This document shows, piece by piece, positions 42,001-49,115 of a stretch of 51,444 bases of DNA. Numbering within the stretch: position 1 is the stretch's first letter; each line of letters begins with the position of its first letter. The notes beneath the pieces were generated by a model. The model did not search any database. It was given only the letters and a program-made list of their open reading frames with translations, and had not been told where the DNA came from. Origin of the DNA: an uncultured Bacteroidales bacterium (GTDB lineage: Bacteria > Bacteroidota > Bacteroidia > Bacteroidales > P3); the NCBI GenBank assembly GCA_937915785.1, contig CALGGY010000036.1, positions 1-51,444 on the forward strand, written 5' to 3'. Position numbers and translations under genes: made by a program.

Positions 42001-42455
42001 AAGCCTCGCATGGAGCCCAATGCTGTGAGCCGGGCCACAGGCGGCTGGTAAGCGGTGTGAGAGGTATATGTGGCGGAATCGATAACAAATTCCGCAGCGC
42101 GATTTTTAAACTGGTGCGGCTGGGCGGGGCGCAGAGGCTTCGATAAGGTACTGCACACTATGGCACCTGCATTGTAGTCCAACTTGGGCTCAGCACCCAG
42201 TGGCACGGCGATAATCTGGTGAAAAACGGGCAACGACGGCTTGCCAACTTCGCGCAGAGAAGAGAATATCGCTCCGGCATCGATAGTCAGGTAATCGCCG
42301 GACGGATAAATCTGAAAATCTGGCATCTGGAGTTCAAATGCGTACACCGTTGCACTACTATGCAAAACACGAAGGGTTTCGTGGAAGTTCTTCTGAGCCA
42401 AGGCAGAGAACGCTACCAGAACAAAAAACATTATTGCAAGGCAACTTTTACGCAT
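39039..42455 (-). CDS. Gingipain-like C25 cysteine peptidase secreted by the type IX system
   Basis: 1138 residues. Signal peptide (MRKSCLAIMFFVLVAFSALA), a propeptide, then a C25 domain (about 220-590). The catalytic His is in VVNYTSHCF (H432) and the nucleophile is in SVNNCCLSSRF (C464 or C465). Beta-sandwich regions follow, with a MAM-like part near WIDDITF. The C-terminus has the type IX sorting tail (VYPNPAKKLFIVES ... YTQKLIISR). It would be exported and anchored at or released from the cell surface. The His motif reads TSHC where gingipains have TGHG. Confidence 0.92.
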   Translation of the reverse strand: MRKSCLAIMFFVLVAFSALAQKNFHETLRVLHSSATVYAFELQMPDFQIYPSGDYLTIDAGAIFSSLREVGKPSLPVFHQIIAVPLGAEPKLDYNAGAIVCSTLSKPLRPAQPHQFKNRAAEFVIDSATYTSHTAYQPPVARLTALGSMRGLRLFRITVVPFAFVPVENKLLYYPKVEVSVTFAGADEQATAYAIQRNGGLPSVPIANKAAFENLLSRNTAAAPKYVVVAHDSFAAALRPFLWWKRQSGFNVVELYTHSGDTCAQIRSRLDSLYRAATPLDPAPSFLLIVGDVEHVPAFGGKVRITGLPQHSTDLYYAEYTGDFYPEVPYGRISVADTAELRHVLDKTIAYERLMLPDTSYLNRFTLVAGRESRNPAPTATNGQINYLKANYLSRNPSFDTHFYYNPASENQLPQIVHDLDQGASVVNYTSHCFATGWYRPDYTQAGVDTIDNVGRYFFSVNNCCLSSRFADRRCFGEALLRKANAGAVGVIGAANETLWEEDYYWAVGAKGPVSLNAQYDSLRLGSFDRLWHTHGEPPADFAPTAGELLQAGNFGLTQMGMDFENYYWEIYNLLGDPSLMPYFGVPQPIVLNIPDSLPVGASHLSLSGTPFVRVAFVQDSQLLASVLLDAGGVADVDFSRPLTAQPLKVTATAQFRQPIITTVATYVSANSLLAFDSVIVKDSLGNVVENHVVAVNGRYAVDFCIKNFGADTARSIRLMLNSFDGRSNVSNAVFTRSTLLPSDTAWVSGIFTFEPNRNLREGELVSINALMTSGLGNTTQHRFGFVVSSSKVESGIVSLWHNATPVNSLEQGGTYTLKVPVSNRGAVVSDTMQVCAAIVSGNGTLLSPDTVLLNPLAASASDTAEFHFGISPSAIAYIDFSIGISHIGINKDTVLRLPLGKATETFESADFSLFAWDTTHSNRWQIDTVPSHAHAGRYSARSAAIDHKQRSVLAVSMTTIADDSIAFWRRTSTEASADYLMFYIDDVRQGRWAGSGHYERMAYFVSSGTHTFSWIYVKDASQTGGSDCVWIDDITFPLSQMDTTYHPPLPLGIADVEVASHCRVYPNPAKKLFIVESTENELVDVTMLNAFGQIVDKKSVLPGQQLYYNTEKLRCGVYILFFATKSKCYTQKLIISR

Positions 42456-42491
42456 GGTAATTCACAAAAAAAAACGTTACTCCTATAACGC

Positions 42492-42527
42492 AAAAAAAGA
42501 GGGTTTGTTATACAAGCCCTCTTTTTT
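42492..42527 (-). terminator. Terminator of the small lipoprotein gene
   Basis: AAAAAAGAGGGTTTGT and ACAAGCCCTCTTTTTT arms with one G-U pair and A/T flanks, 18 bases past the stop. Confidence 0.8.
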
Positions 42528-42544
42528 CTCAAAGCTCTTTTTGC

Positions 42545-42748
42545 TTATTCAGCAGCAGGAGTTTCTTCAGCGGCAACATCTTCGGTGTTAACCTCAGCGT
42601 CAGTAGCTTCTTCGGTAGCGTTTTCGTCTACTGGAGCTTCAACTGCTTCTTGTTCTACATTTTCTTCTTCAGCAGGAGCAGCGTTGTTGTTGCATGCTGC
42701 GAAAGCGAACATACCGGCAACTGCCAAAACAAACATTACTTTTTTCAT
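42545..42748 (-). CDS. Small acidic lipoprotein
   Basis: 67 residues. MKKVMFVLAVAGMFAFAAC is a lipoprotein signal, with the cysteine at residue 19. The mature part is nearly all Glu/Ala/Val/Thr/Asp (NNNAAPAEEENVEQEAVEAP) and probably disordered. I start at MKKV because an earlier in-frame start would add 26 residues and lie upstream of the predicted transcript start. Such small acidic lipoproteins are common in the phylum without an assigned role. Confidence 0.8.
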   Translation of the reverse strand: MKKVMFVLAVAGMFAFAACNNNAAPAEEENVEQEAVEAPVDENATEEATDAEVNTEDVAAEETPAAE

Positions 42749-42793
42749 TTCTTTGTAATTTTTAAAGTTATCTTTTTTGTGAATTGAACGTTG

Positions 42794-42822
42794 CAAAATT
42801 ACTACATTTTTATGATTTACAA
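42794..42822 (-). promoter_or_regulatory. Promoter of the small lipoprotein gene
   Basis: On the minus strand TTG (42820-42822), an 18-base spacer and TAATTTTG (42794-42801). The predicted start near 42787 leaves a leader of about 40 bases. Confidence 0.55.
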
Positions 42823-42976
42823 GCAAAAAAAATGATTTTTTTTTAATATTTTTTTTATTTAATTGATATACAAAATATTATCAGGTGTATTTTTTTTCTC
42901 AATCGACTATTTTTCGGCGTAAATTCATAAATTCAGAACTCATTTTTTGCGTTTTTTTGCTGCAAAAATTGCTTTT

Positions 42977-43549
42977 TTAAACCAATCCGGAGAAACCCAT
43001 GAATGCCATTGCCAAAATGCCGGCTGTGATGAGGGCGATAGGCACTCCGTTCATGGCTTTGGGCACTTTTACAAGGGCAAGCTGCTCGCGGATACCGGCA
43101 AAAATTACCAGTGCAAGGGTGAAACCTATGGCAATACCACCGGCGTAGGTTATACTTTCAAGGAATGTCATATCCTTTTGTACCACCATGATGGCCACAC
43201 CGAGCACAGCGCAGTTTGTTGTGATAAGGGGCAGAAAAATACCCAGCGTCTGATACAGGGCGGGAGCGCTTTTCTTCAAAACTATCTCCACCATCTGCAC
43301 AAGACCTGCTATTACCAAAATATAGGCAATGGTCTGTAGGTAACCAAGATTGAAAGGCACAAGCAGGTAAGTGTTTATCAGCCATGTAACCATGGTGGCT
43401 ATCAGCATCACAAAAAGAACTGCTCCACCCATGCCGAGCGAACTTTTCACATCCTTGGATACACCCAGAAATGGACATATTCCCAAAAACTGGGCCAACA
43501 CGATGTTGTTTACAAAAATTGCACCGATAATAATAATAATATATTCCAT
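42977..43549 (-). CDS. rnfA: RnfA, electron transport complex membrane subunit
   Basis: 190 residues with six membrane spans, an integral subunit of the Rnf ferredoxin:NAD+ oxidoreductase, which couples electron flow to Na+ or H+ transport. Family landmarks: NNIVLAQFLGICPFLGVSK, LGIFLPLITTNCAVLGVAI and AFMGFSGLV. The NqrE paralog is ruled out by these signatures. No other rnf gene is beside it, although rnfA normally ends an rnfBCDGEA operon. Confidence 0.95.
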   Translation of the reverse strand: MEYIIIIIGAIFVNNIVLAQFLGICPFLGVSKDVKSSLGMGGAVLFVMLIATMVTWLINTYLLVPFNLGYLQTIAYILVIAGLVQMVEIVLKKSAPALYQTLGIFLPLITTNCAVLGVAIMVVQKDMTFLESITYAGGIAIGFTLALVIFAGIREQLALVKVPKAMNGVPIALITAGILAMAFMGFSGLV

Positions 43550-43652
43550 AATTATCTGTTGTTTTTTCTTGTTTCTTATTTTTTTCGCTTGCGGAACACC
43601 ATGATTTTCAACATAATAAAACTACATTCCAACAAGTTTTGCAAAAGTGTTG

Positions 43653-43660
43653 TACCTTTG
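43653..43660 (+). promoter_or_regulatory. Probable -7 element of the hydrolase operon
   Basis: TACCTTTG, 34 bases before the ATG at 43695. The -33 box is not clear. Confidence 0.45.
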
Positions 43661-43694
43661 CAACCGAAATGCAAAAATAAGATTTATTTCCGAA

Positions 43695-44471
43695 ATGGCA
43701 AAAAAAATTTTTTTCAGGGAGTACGGAAATGGCGACGACATTGTAATTCTGCACGGCATTTTGGGCAGTTCGGACATGTGGATTCCTGTTGCCCGTAGGC
43801 TGTCGGGGGGATTTCATGTAATTGTGCCCGACCTGACCAACCATGGCCAATCAGGACATACCGAAAGCATCGGTTTCGACAACGTTTCGGAAACAATGCG
43901 CGACTTTCTGAAATCCAAGCATATAGAACGTCCCGTCATCATTGCCCACTCCTACGGTGCCAAAGTGGCTTTCCAAATGCTGGCCGATGGGTTAGAGATG
44001 GAAAAACTCATTGCCGTGGACATGCTCCCGGCAACCACCTACGCCGACCCGCAGATTTTACAGCTCCTCGAAACAATAAAACAGCCGTTGCCGCAACTCA
44101 AATCTTTTGCTCAGGCCAAACAGATTTTTTCCGAAAAGGGCATCCGGCCGCATTTTTCCGACCTGCTTGCCAAAGGTCTTGCTATGCACAACGGCTCGTT
44201 GCAATGGAAATTCAACGCACGGCTGATAGCCAAAAACGCCAATGAAATAAGGCAGAGCGTTGAATTGAACGGTTTTTTCGACACTCCGCTGCTTGTAGTG
44301 AAAGGAGAAAATTCCAATTACGTGGACAGCTCCTCAATTGCCGATGCCAAACAGCATTTCAACAATCTGAAACTTATCGAAATTCCCGATGCCGGACACT
44401 GGGTGCACTACGACCAGCCGGAAACGTTTTTCAACACCATTTACAACCATATAACAAACAATAATTTATGA
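43695..44471 (+). CDS. Alpha/beta-fold hydrolase (YbfF-like esterase)
   Basis: 258 residues. Oxyanion-hole HG at residues 20-21 (VILHGILGSSDMW), nucleophile elbow AHSYGA (S86) and the catalytic histidine in DAGHWVHYDQP. The VPDLTNHGQS segment is typical of the YbfF/PHYHIP-like esterases. I start at the ATG giving MAKKIFFREYG, where the family's first strand begins; a GTG at 43647 would add 16 residues but lies upstream of the -7 box. It overlaps the next gene by four bases. Substrate unknown. Confidence 0.9.
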   Translation: MAKKIFFREYGNGDDIVILHGILGSSDMWIPVARRLSGGFHVIVPDLTNHGQSGHTESIGFDNVSETMRDFLKSKHIERPVIIAHSYGAKVAFQMLADGLEMEKLIAVDMLPATTYADPQILQLLETIKQPLPQLKSFAQAKQIFSEKGIRPHFSDLLAKGLAMHNGSLQWKFNARLIAKNANEIRQSVELNGFFDTPLLVVKGENSNYVDSSSIADAKQHFNNLKLIEIPDAGHWVHYDQPETFFNTIYNHITNNNL

Positions 44472-45109
44472 TAAAGAACATAATTTTCGACCTATGCGGT
44501 CCAATCATCACCCTCGACCTTGAACTGATGAACCGCCGTTTCCACGACTACGGAATAGCAGTGGAGAAGCCTTACCATACAATGCGCGAGGCGGGTCTGA
44601 CAAAAGATTTTGAGCAAGGTCTAATTTCCACTTCCGACTTCTGCCGCGAGGCGCGCCGCCTTTTGCAATGCCAACTCTCCGACGATGATATTTTGGATTG
44701 TTGGAACACCGTGGTGGCCGATTTTCCGCCGCACCACGCCGCAGAGCTTTCGAAACTCAGCTCCCGCTACCGCCTTTTTCTGCTCAGCAACAGCGACGTG
44801 GTGAATGCCAAGTTTTTCCTCGAATATGTGGACCGGCACGCTGGCGAAGGTTTTATGGAACGGACTTTTGAAAAGGTGTTTTTTTCGTGCGACCTGCGTT
44901 TGCGGAAACCCTCGCCCGAAATCTTCACAACCATTGTGCAACGGCAGGGCCTTATCCCTTCCGAAACGCTGTTTGTGGACGACTGTTTGAAACACACGCA
45001 AAGCGCGTCGTCGCTGGGCATCAACGTTATTTGGCTAAAGCCGGGGCTCGACATTGCCGACCTCTTCGACGACGATTTGGCGGTGAAACCAGATTTTTGG
45101 GGCAAGTAA
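44468..45109 (+). CDS. HAD-family hydrolase (YihX-like)
   Basis: 213 residues. HAD motif I IIFDLCGPI (D8), motif II LFLLSNSD, motif III RLRKPSPEI and motif IV LFVDDCLKHT. As in the YihX type, the second Asp of motif I is absent from its usual position. The start overlaps the hydrolase stop (ATGA), so the pair is translationally coupled. A paralog is encoded at 48453-49097. Confidence 0.9.
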   Translation: MIKNIIFDLCGPIITLDLELMNRRFHDYGIAVEKPYHTMREAGLTKDFEQGLISTSDFCREARRLLQCQLSDDDILDCWNTVVADFPPHHAAELSKLSSRYRLFLLSNSDVVNAKFFLEYVDRHAGEGFMERTFEKVFFSCDLRLRKPSPEIFTTIVQRQGLIPSETLFVDDCLKHTQSASSLGINVIWLKPGLDIADLFDDDLAVKPDFWGK

Positions 45110-45132
45110 CTCCCCTACCCCATTTTGGCCAC

Positions 45133-45166
45133 AAAAAAGCAGCCGCAAACATTAGCGACTGCTTTT
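45133..45166. terminator. Bidirectional terminator between converging genes
   Basis: AAAAGCAGCCGC and GCGACTGCTTTT arms with A and T runs lie between the plus-strand HAD gene and the minus-strand gene ending at 45188. Confidence 0.75.
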
Positions 45167-45187
45167 CGTCCATCTGCAACAACAGCA

Positions 45188-45616
45188 CTATTCGATATAG
45201 TGCCAGTTGCGTTTGGTAACTTTAAGGCTGAAAGGCAGCTGTTTGCCGTCTTTGCTACGTATCCATGTGCCGTGCATAACCTCGCCGTCCCAGTAGCGGG
45301 CGTAGAAAGCGCCGGTGTTTTTCCCGTCGATGGACTCTTCGAGCACAGGCTTTGTGCCTTCGCCTTGCTGTATGTTCTGGTCTTCGGAGAGCATTATGGC
45401 ATTTTTAGGGCCCTTGGATTTGTAGTAGTAGCTGCCGCCTATGATGCTGCCGCCGCCGCCCCAAACGCTAATTTCCATCACTATCGGGTATTTGTCGATT
45501 TTGCCCTCGAGGGTGATGTCGGTAACGCCTTGCGCTCCGGCCTTGGTGGTGAGCAACAGCAAAGTGGCCACAAACGGGAGCCACAGACTTTTGGTCAATG
45601 TGCTAAAGTTCATCAT
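45188..45616 (-). CDS. Secreted protein, unknown function
   Basis: 142 residues with a signal peptide (hydrophobic run to TTKAGAQ). The mature part is short, beta-rich and glycine-rich (VWGGGGSIIGGSYYYKSK, then YWDGEVMHGTWIR). I do not recognise the family. It follows the coiled-coil gene by 8 bases, so they are co-transcribed and may act together in the periplasm. Confidence 0.75.
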   Translation of the reverse strand: MMNFSTLTKSLWLPFVATLLLLTTKAGAQGVTDITLEGKIDKYPIVMEISVWGGGGSIIGGSYYYKSKGPKNAIMLSEDQNIQQGEGTKPVLEESIDGKNTGAFYARYWDGEVMHGTWIRSKDGKQLPFSLKVTKRNWHYIE

Positions 45617-45624
45617 ATACTACA

Positions 45625-46341
45625 TTATTGAGCCAGTTTCTGGTATTTGTCCACTTCGGCCTGAGCATCTTTCAGAGCTTTGTCGGCTTCGGAAACTTTT
45701 TTGTCGTACTCGCTGCGCTTGCCGCTGTATTTCTGGATGTCGGCCTCGTATTTTTTTATGTCTTCCTGACAGCCTTTTATTTTTTCGTTGTATTTGTCGA
45801 TGTCCTGCTTTTTGTTGTTTATCTTATCCTGGCTTTTCTGGATGTCCTTTTCAAGACCTTCCTTGTCGGACACTGCCGATTCGTAGGTTTTCTGGGCTTT
45901 TTTCAGGTTTTTCTGGGCCTTTTCGAGATATTCCAGAGCCTCATAGCGGTCCACGTATTTCACAAAACTTTCGAGGAACGATTTCACGTTGTTCTGCAGT
46001 GTGGTCTGGTCGATGGTGAGGTCGGTGCTGATGGCCGAAACAGTAACGGTAGCATTTTTTTTGCCTTCCACTTTGGTATAGAAATTGATGGGCTTGCTGG
46101 TTATGTCGACAAAAGCCTGGTCGAGGCATGCCACATAGCCGTCGGTTTTTTTGGTTTTCAGCTTGGCCTCTTTCAGGCGGGCGTACATGGCGTCTTGAAC
46201 AAGGCCGCCGTCTTGGTTGAGGGTTACTGTGTAGGCGGGTGCTGTGAAATCGCCTATCCTGATTGTGGTTTCCTGTACTTGGGCGTTAACGCCAACATAC
46301 ATAAGCACTGCTGTTGCGAGCGATAAAATTTTTTTTGTCAT
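45625..46341 (-). CDS. Periplasmic coiled-coil protein, unknown function
   Basis: 238 residues. Signal peptide (MTKKILSLATAVLMYVGVNAQ), a globular part of about 120 residues, then a coiled coil of about 100 residues rich in Lys, Glu and Asp (LEKAQKNLKKAQKTYESAV and more). I do not recognise the family. The coiled coil may simply be an adaptor. It heads a two-gene operon with the 45188-45616 gene. Confidence 0.75.
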   Translation of the reverse strand: MTKKILSLATAVLMYVGVNAQVQETTIRIGDFTAPAYTVTLNQDGGLVQDAMYARLKEAKLKTKKTDGYVACLDQAFVDITSKPINFYTKVEGKKNATVTVSAISTDLTIDQTTLQNNVKSFLESFVKYVDRYEALEYLEKAQKNLKKAQKTYESAVSDKEGLEKDIQKSQDKINNKKQDIDKYNEKIKGCQEDIKKYEADIQKYSGKRSEYDKKVSEADKALKDAQAEVDKYQKLAQ

Positions 46342-46389
46342 GATTTTACTATTTTTGATTATTATTTACGATGATTTATTTCGGTTTTG

Positions 46390-46397
46390 CAAAGTTA
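46390..46397 (-). promoter_or_regulatory. Probable -7 element for the coiled-coil gene
   Basis: TAACTTTG on the minus strand, 49 bases before the start. The -33 region does not match well. Confidence 0.45.
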
Positions 46398-46426
46398 CGA
46401 TTTTTTTTCAAAAAAGGAATAGATTT

Positions 46427-46840
46427 TCAATTTTCGTAGTCGGCGATGGCTGTTTTCAGTTTTTCGGGTATGAATTCGGAACTTTTGGTGATGCGGTTGT
46501 AGCCCGACATCACTGTGCGGCACACGGCTTTCAGCTGGCCGTCGCTTACTATATGCTGCAGCACGTGCAGGCTTTTCTGCCCTATCCGCTCCACCTTGGT
46601 GCGCACTTCGGTGGATGTGTTGAGGAATATCTGTCCGCAGAAATCGGTTTCGTAGTGCACTATAACTATGGTTACGTCCTCCTGCTCCACCTTGATGCCC
46701 AGCTGGTCGAAATAGTGCATCTTGCCGTAGTCGAAAAACTCCATTATGACGGCGTTGTTCACGTGTCCCATCATGTCGATGTCGTTGAAACGTATCTGCA
46801 ACGGGAGTATGTGTTTGAAAGTGGGTGCGTTCTGTTCCAT
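46427..46840 (-). CDS. Acyl-CoA thioesterase, 4HBT/YbgC type
   Basis: 137 residues, a hotdog fold. The signature RFNDIDMMGHVNNAVIMEFF carries the catalytic Asp. These enzymes hydrolyse short acyl-CoA. It starts 18 bases after nqrF, so the two are probably co-transcribed. The specific substrate is not evident. Confidence 0.9.
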   Translation of the reverse strand: MEQNAPTFKHILPLQIRFNDIDMMGHVNNAVIMEFFDYGKMHYFDQLGIKVEQEDVTIVIVHYETDFCGQIFLNTSTEVRTKVERIGQKSLHVLQHIVSDGQLKAVCRTVMSGYNRITKSSEFIPEKLKTAIADYEN

Positions 46841-46858
46841 GGTTTTGATGATGTTTTG

Positions 46859-48097
46859 TCAGCCCCCGAAATCGTCGAACATTATGTTTTGCCTGGGCAC
46901 ACCGAGGCTGTCGAGCATCTTGGTGGCGGCGGCTGTCATGGGGCCGGGGCCGCACAGGTAGTACTCTATCTCTTCGGGTTCGGGGTGGTTTTTCAGGTAG
47001 TTGTCGAAAATCACTTGGTGTATGAAACCGGTGTATCCGCTCCAGTTGTCGGTGGGCTGTGGTTCGGAGAGTGCCACGTTGAAAGTAAAGTCGGGGTTTT
47101 CGGCGGCAATCTGCCGGAACTCGTCGGTGTAGAACAGCTCCTTGAGCGAGCGTCCGCCGTACCAGAACGACACCTTGCGCTGGGTGTGCAAAGTCTTGAA
47201 CAGATGGAATATATGCGACCTCATGGGTGCCATTCCGGCTCCGCCGCCGATAAACATCATCTCCTTGTCGGTGTCCTTGATGTGGAACTCGCCGTAGGGG
47301 CCCGACACTTTCACCTTGTCGCCGGGCTTGAGCGACCAGATGTACGACGAGCTTACGCCGGGGTTCACCTTGGCAAAGCCTCCACGCTTGCGGTCCAAAG
47401 GCGGGGTGGCTATTCGCACGTTGAGGGTAACGATATTGCCCTCGGCGGGATGGTTGGCCATAGAGTATGCGCGGGTGCAGGGTTCGGGGTTTTTCATCAC
47501 AAGGTCCCACATGCCGAAACGGTCCCAGTCGGGGCGGTACTGCTCGTCAACCACCATGTCGCTGTAGCGGACGATGGTCTTGGGTATGTCTATCTGTATG
47601 TAGTCGCCCGACTGAAATTTCAGCGTTTCGCCCTCGGGCAGGCGCACGGTGAACTCGCGGATAAAAGTGGAGACGTTGTGGCTGCTCACCACCTCGCACT
47701 CCCATTTTTTGATACTCAGTATCGATGTCGGCACGGCTATGGCAATGTCCTCCTTAACCTTCACCTGGCAGCCCAACCGCCAGTGCTCCTGCTGCTGCCG
47801 TCGGGTGAAAAAGCCTTTCTCGGTGGACAGTATGTCGCCGCCGCCCGATAGCACACGGCATTTGCACTGCCCGCACGAACCTTTGCCGCCACAGGCCGAC
47901 GGCAGATATATCTCCTGCTCGGCGAGGGTGGAGATAAGGCTGTTGCCAGTGGGTACAGTGAGTTTCTTGTCGCCGTTTACGGTAAGCTTCACATCGCCGC
48001 CGGGCATTAGCTTGGCACGTAGCACCAAAAGGGCCGCCACAAGCAGCAATATCACCGCCAGAAACACCAATATAGACACAACTACAGTACTTATCAT
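46859..48097 (-). CDS. nqrF: Na+-translocating NADH:quinone reductase subunit F
   Basis: 412 residues. N-terminal membrane span (about 5-28), then a 2Fe-2S ferredoxin domain with the four cysteines C69, C75, C78 and C110. The FAD-binding motif RAYSMAN and the NADH-binding GGGAGMAPM and CGPGPM follow. NqrF takes electrons from NADH. No other nqr gene is beside it, although nqrF normally ends an nqrABCDEF operon. Confidence 0.96.
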   Translation of the reverse strand: MISTVVVSILVFLAVILLLVAALLVLRAKLMPGGDVKLTVNGDKKLTVPTGNSLISTLAEQEIYLPSACGGKGSCGQCKCRVLSGGGDILSTEKGFFTRRQQQEHWRLGCQVKVKEDIAIAVPTSILSIKKWECEVVSSHNVSTFIREFTVRLPEGETLKFQSGDYIQIDIPKTIVRYSDMVVDEQYRPDWDRFGMWDLVMKNPEPCTRAYSMANHPAEGNIVTLNVRIATPPLDRKRGGFAKVNPGVSSSYIWSLKPGDKVKVSGPYGEFHIKDTDKEMMFIGGGAGMAPMRSHIFHLFKTLHTQRKVSFWYGGRSLKELFYTDEFRQIAAENPDFTFNVALSEPQPTDNWSGYTGFIHQVIFDNYLKNHPEPEEIEYYLCGPGPMTAAATKMLDSLGVPRQNIMFDDFGG

Positions 48098-48146
48098 ATT
48101 GTCTTGCCGTATGTTACACTATTATATCGTTTTCTCTTTGGAAGTG

Positions 48147-48154
48147 CAAAGTTA
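48147..48154 (-). promoter_or_regulatory. Probable -7 element of nqrF
   Basis: TAACTTTG on the minus strand, 50 bases before the nqrF ATG. The -33 match is poor. It supports nqrF having its own promoter. The rest of 48155-48372 shows no gene. Confidence 0.45.
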
Positions 48155-48372
48155 CACAAAAAAAATGACTTTTGTACAGACAAAATTTTTCCAACGCCAG
48201 CCGTTTGTTTGACACATTGTTCAATATATAAGAAACCTTTACATCTGTAAAAAAAACGTAAATCAAACAAAAAAGTGCTACCCTACGGCCACTCCTGCTC
48301 TCTATTTCCTTCGAAAAAAAGGGGCACCACCTTCATTTTTGTCCATCCGACAAACCGCTTTGGGTGCGGGAC

Positions 48373-48403
48373 TTGCTTTTTCGGCAAAAAAAACTTAAAT
48401 TTG
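48373..48403 (+). promoter_or_regulatory. Promoter for the HAD-M16-rsgA gene run
   Basis: TTG (48373-48375), a 20-base spacer and TAAATTTG (48396-48403) match the phylum's consensus. The predicted start near 48410 is 43 bases before the HAD start codon. Confidence 0.65.
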
Positions 48404-48452
48404 CACTTCCGAAAAATCAGTGCAACAGTTACTCGAAAAAGCTTTTAAACCA

Positions 48453-49097
48453 ATGATTATCAAAAACATAATATTCGACCTTGGTGGCGTTATATACGAC
48501 ATAAGATACGAAAACATTGCCGACCGTTTCCGCACCTACGGGCTACAGGATTTTGAAAAATACTACACCCAGCTGTCGCAAACCCCGATGATTGACCAGT
48601 TTGAGGAAGGGCGGATAACCCCCGCCGATTTCCGCGAATACATACGTGGCATATCGCCAATAGCACTCTCCGACCAGCAAATAGACGACGCTTGGAACGC
48701 CATCCTTATCGAAATACCCAAACTGCGCTGGCAACTGCTTGGCGGACTGCGTATTAAGTACAACACTTACCTTTTCAGCAACACCAACCAGATAAACTAC
48801 GACCATTTCATGGCCGAAGAGACGGCAAAACATGGTTTCAACCCTTTCGAAGTGTCGTTCTGCAAAACCTATTTCTCGCAGCTGATGCACACCCGGAAGC
48901 CCAAGACCGACGGTTTCCAAACCATACTCGATGAAAATGGTCTCATCCCCGACGAAACGCTCTTTATCGACGACAACCCCACCAATGTGGAAGCCGCCAA
49001 AAGCCTCGGCATACACGGATACCACCTGCCAAAAGGCAAAACACTGGAGCAACTGTTCCGCTGCAACCTAACACTTGCCGAAGGCGTTGTACAATAG
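48453..49097 (+). CDS. HAD-family phosphatase (YihX-like)
   Basis: 214 residues. Motif I IIFDLGGVIYDI (D9), motif II LFSNTNQIN, motif III TRKPKTDGF and motif IV LFIDDNPTN. I start at the ATG giving MIIKNIIFDLGG; the GTG at 48420 lies so near the predicted transcript start that it is less likely. It is a paralog of the gene at 44468. The M16 gene follows after 18 bases. Substrate unknown; YihX itself acts on sugar phosphates. Confidence 0.9.
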   Translation: MIIKNIIFDLGGVIYDIRYENIADRFRTYGLQDFEKYYTQLSQTPMIDQFEEGRITPADFREYIRGISPIALSDQQIDDAWNAILIEIPKLRWQLLGGLRIKYNTYLFSNTNQINYDHFMAEETAKHGFNPFEVSFCKTYFSQLMHTRKPKTDGFQTILDENGLIPDETLFIDDNPTNVEAAKSLGIHGYHLPKGKTLEQLFRCNLTLAEGVVQ

Positions 49098-49115
49098 CAT
49101 AAACCACTCATCACT

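Noticed and set aside
42977..43549. Identification as NqrE rather than RnfA
   Set aside because: NqrE has different signature segments; LGICPFLGVSK and LITTNCAVLGVAI are those of RnfA.
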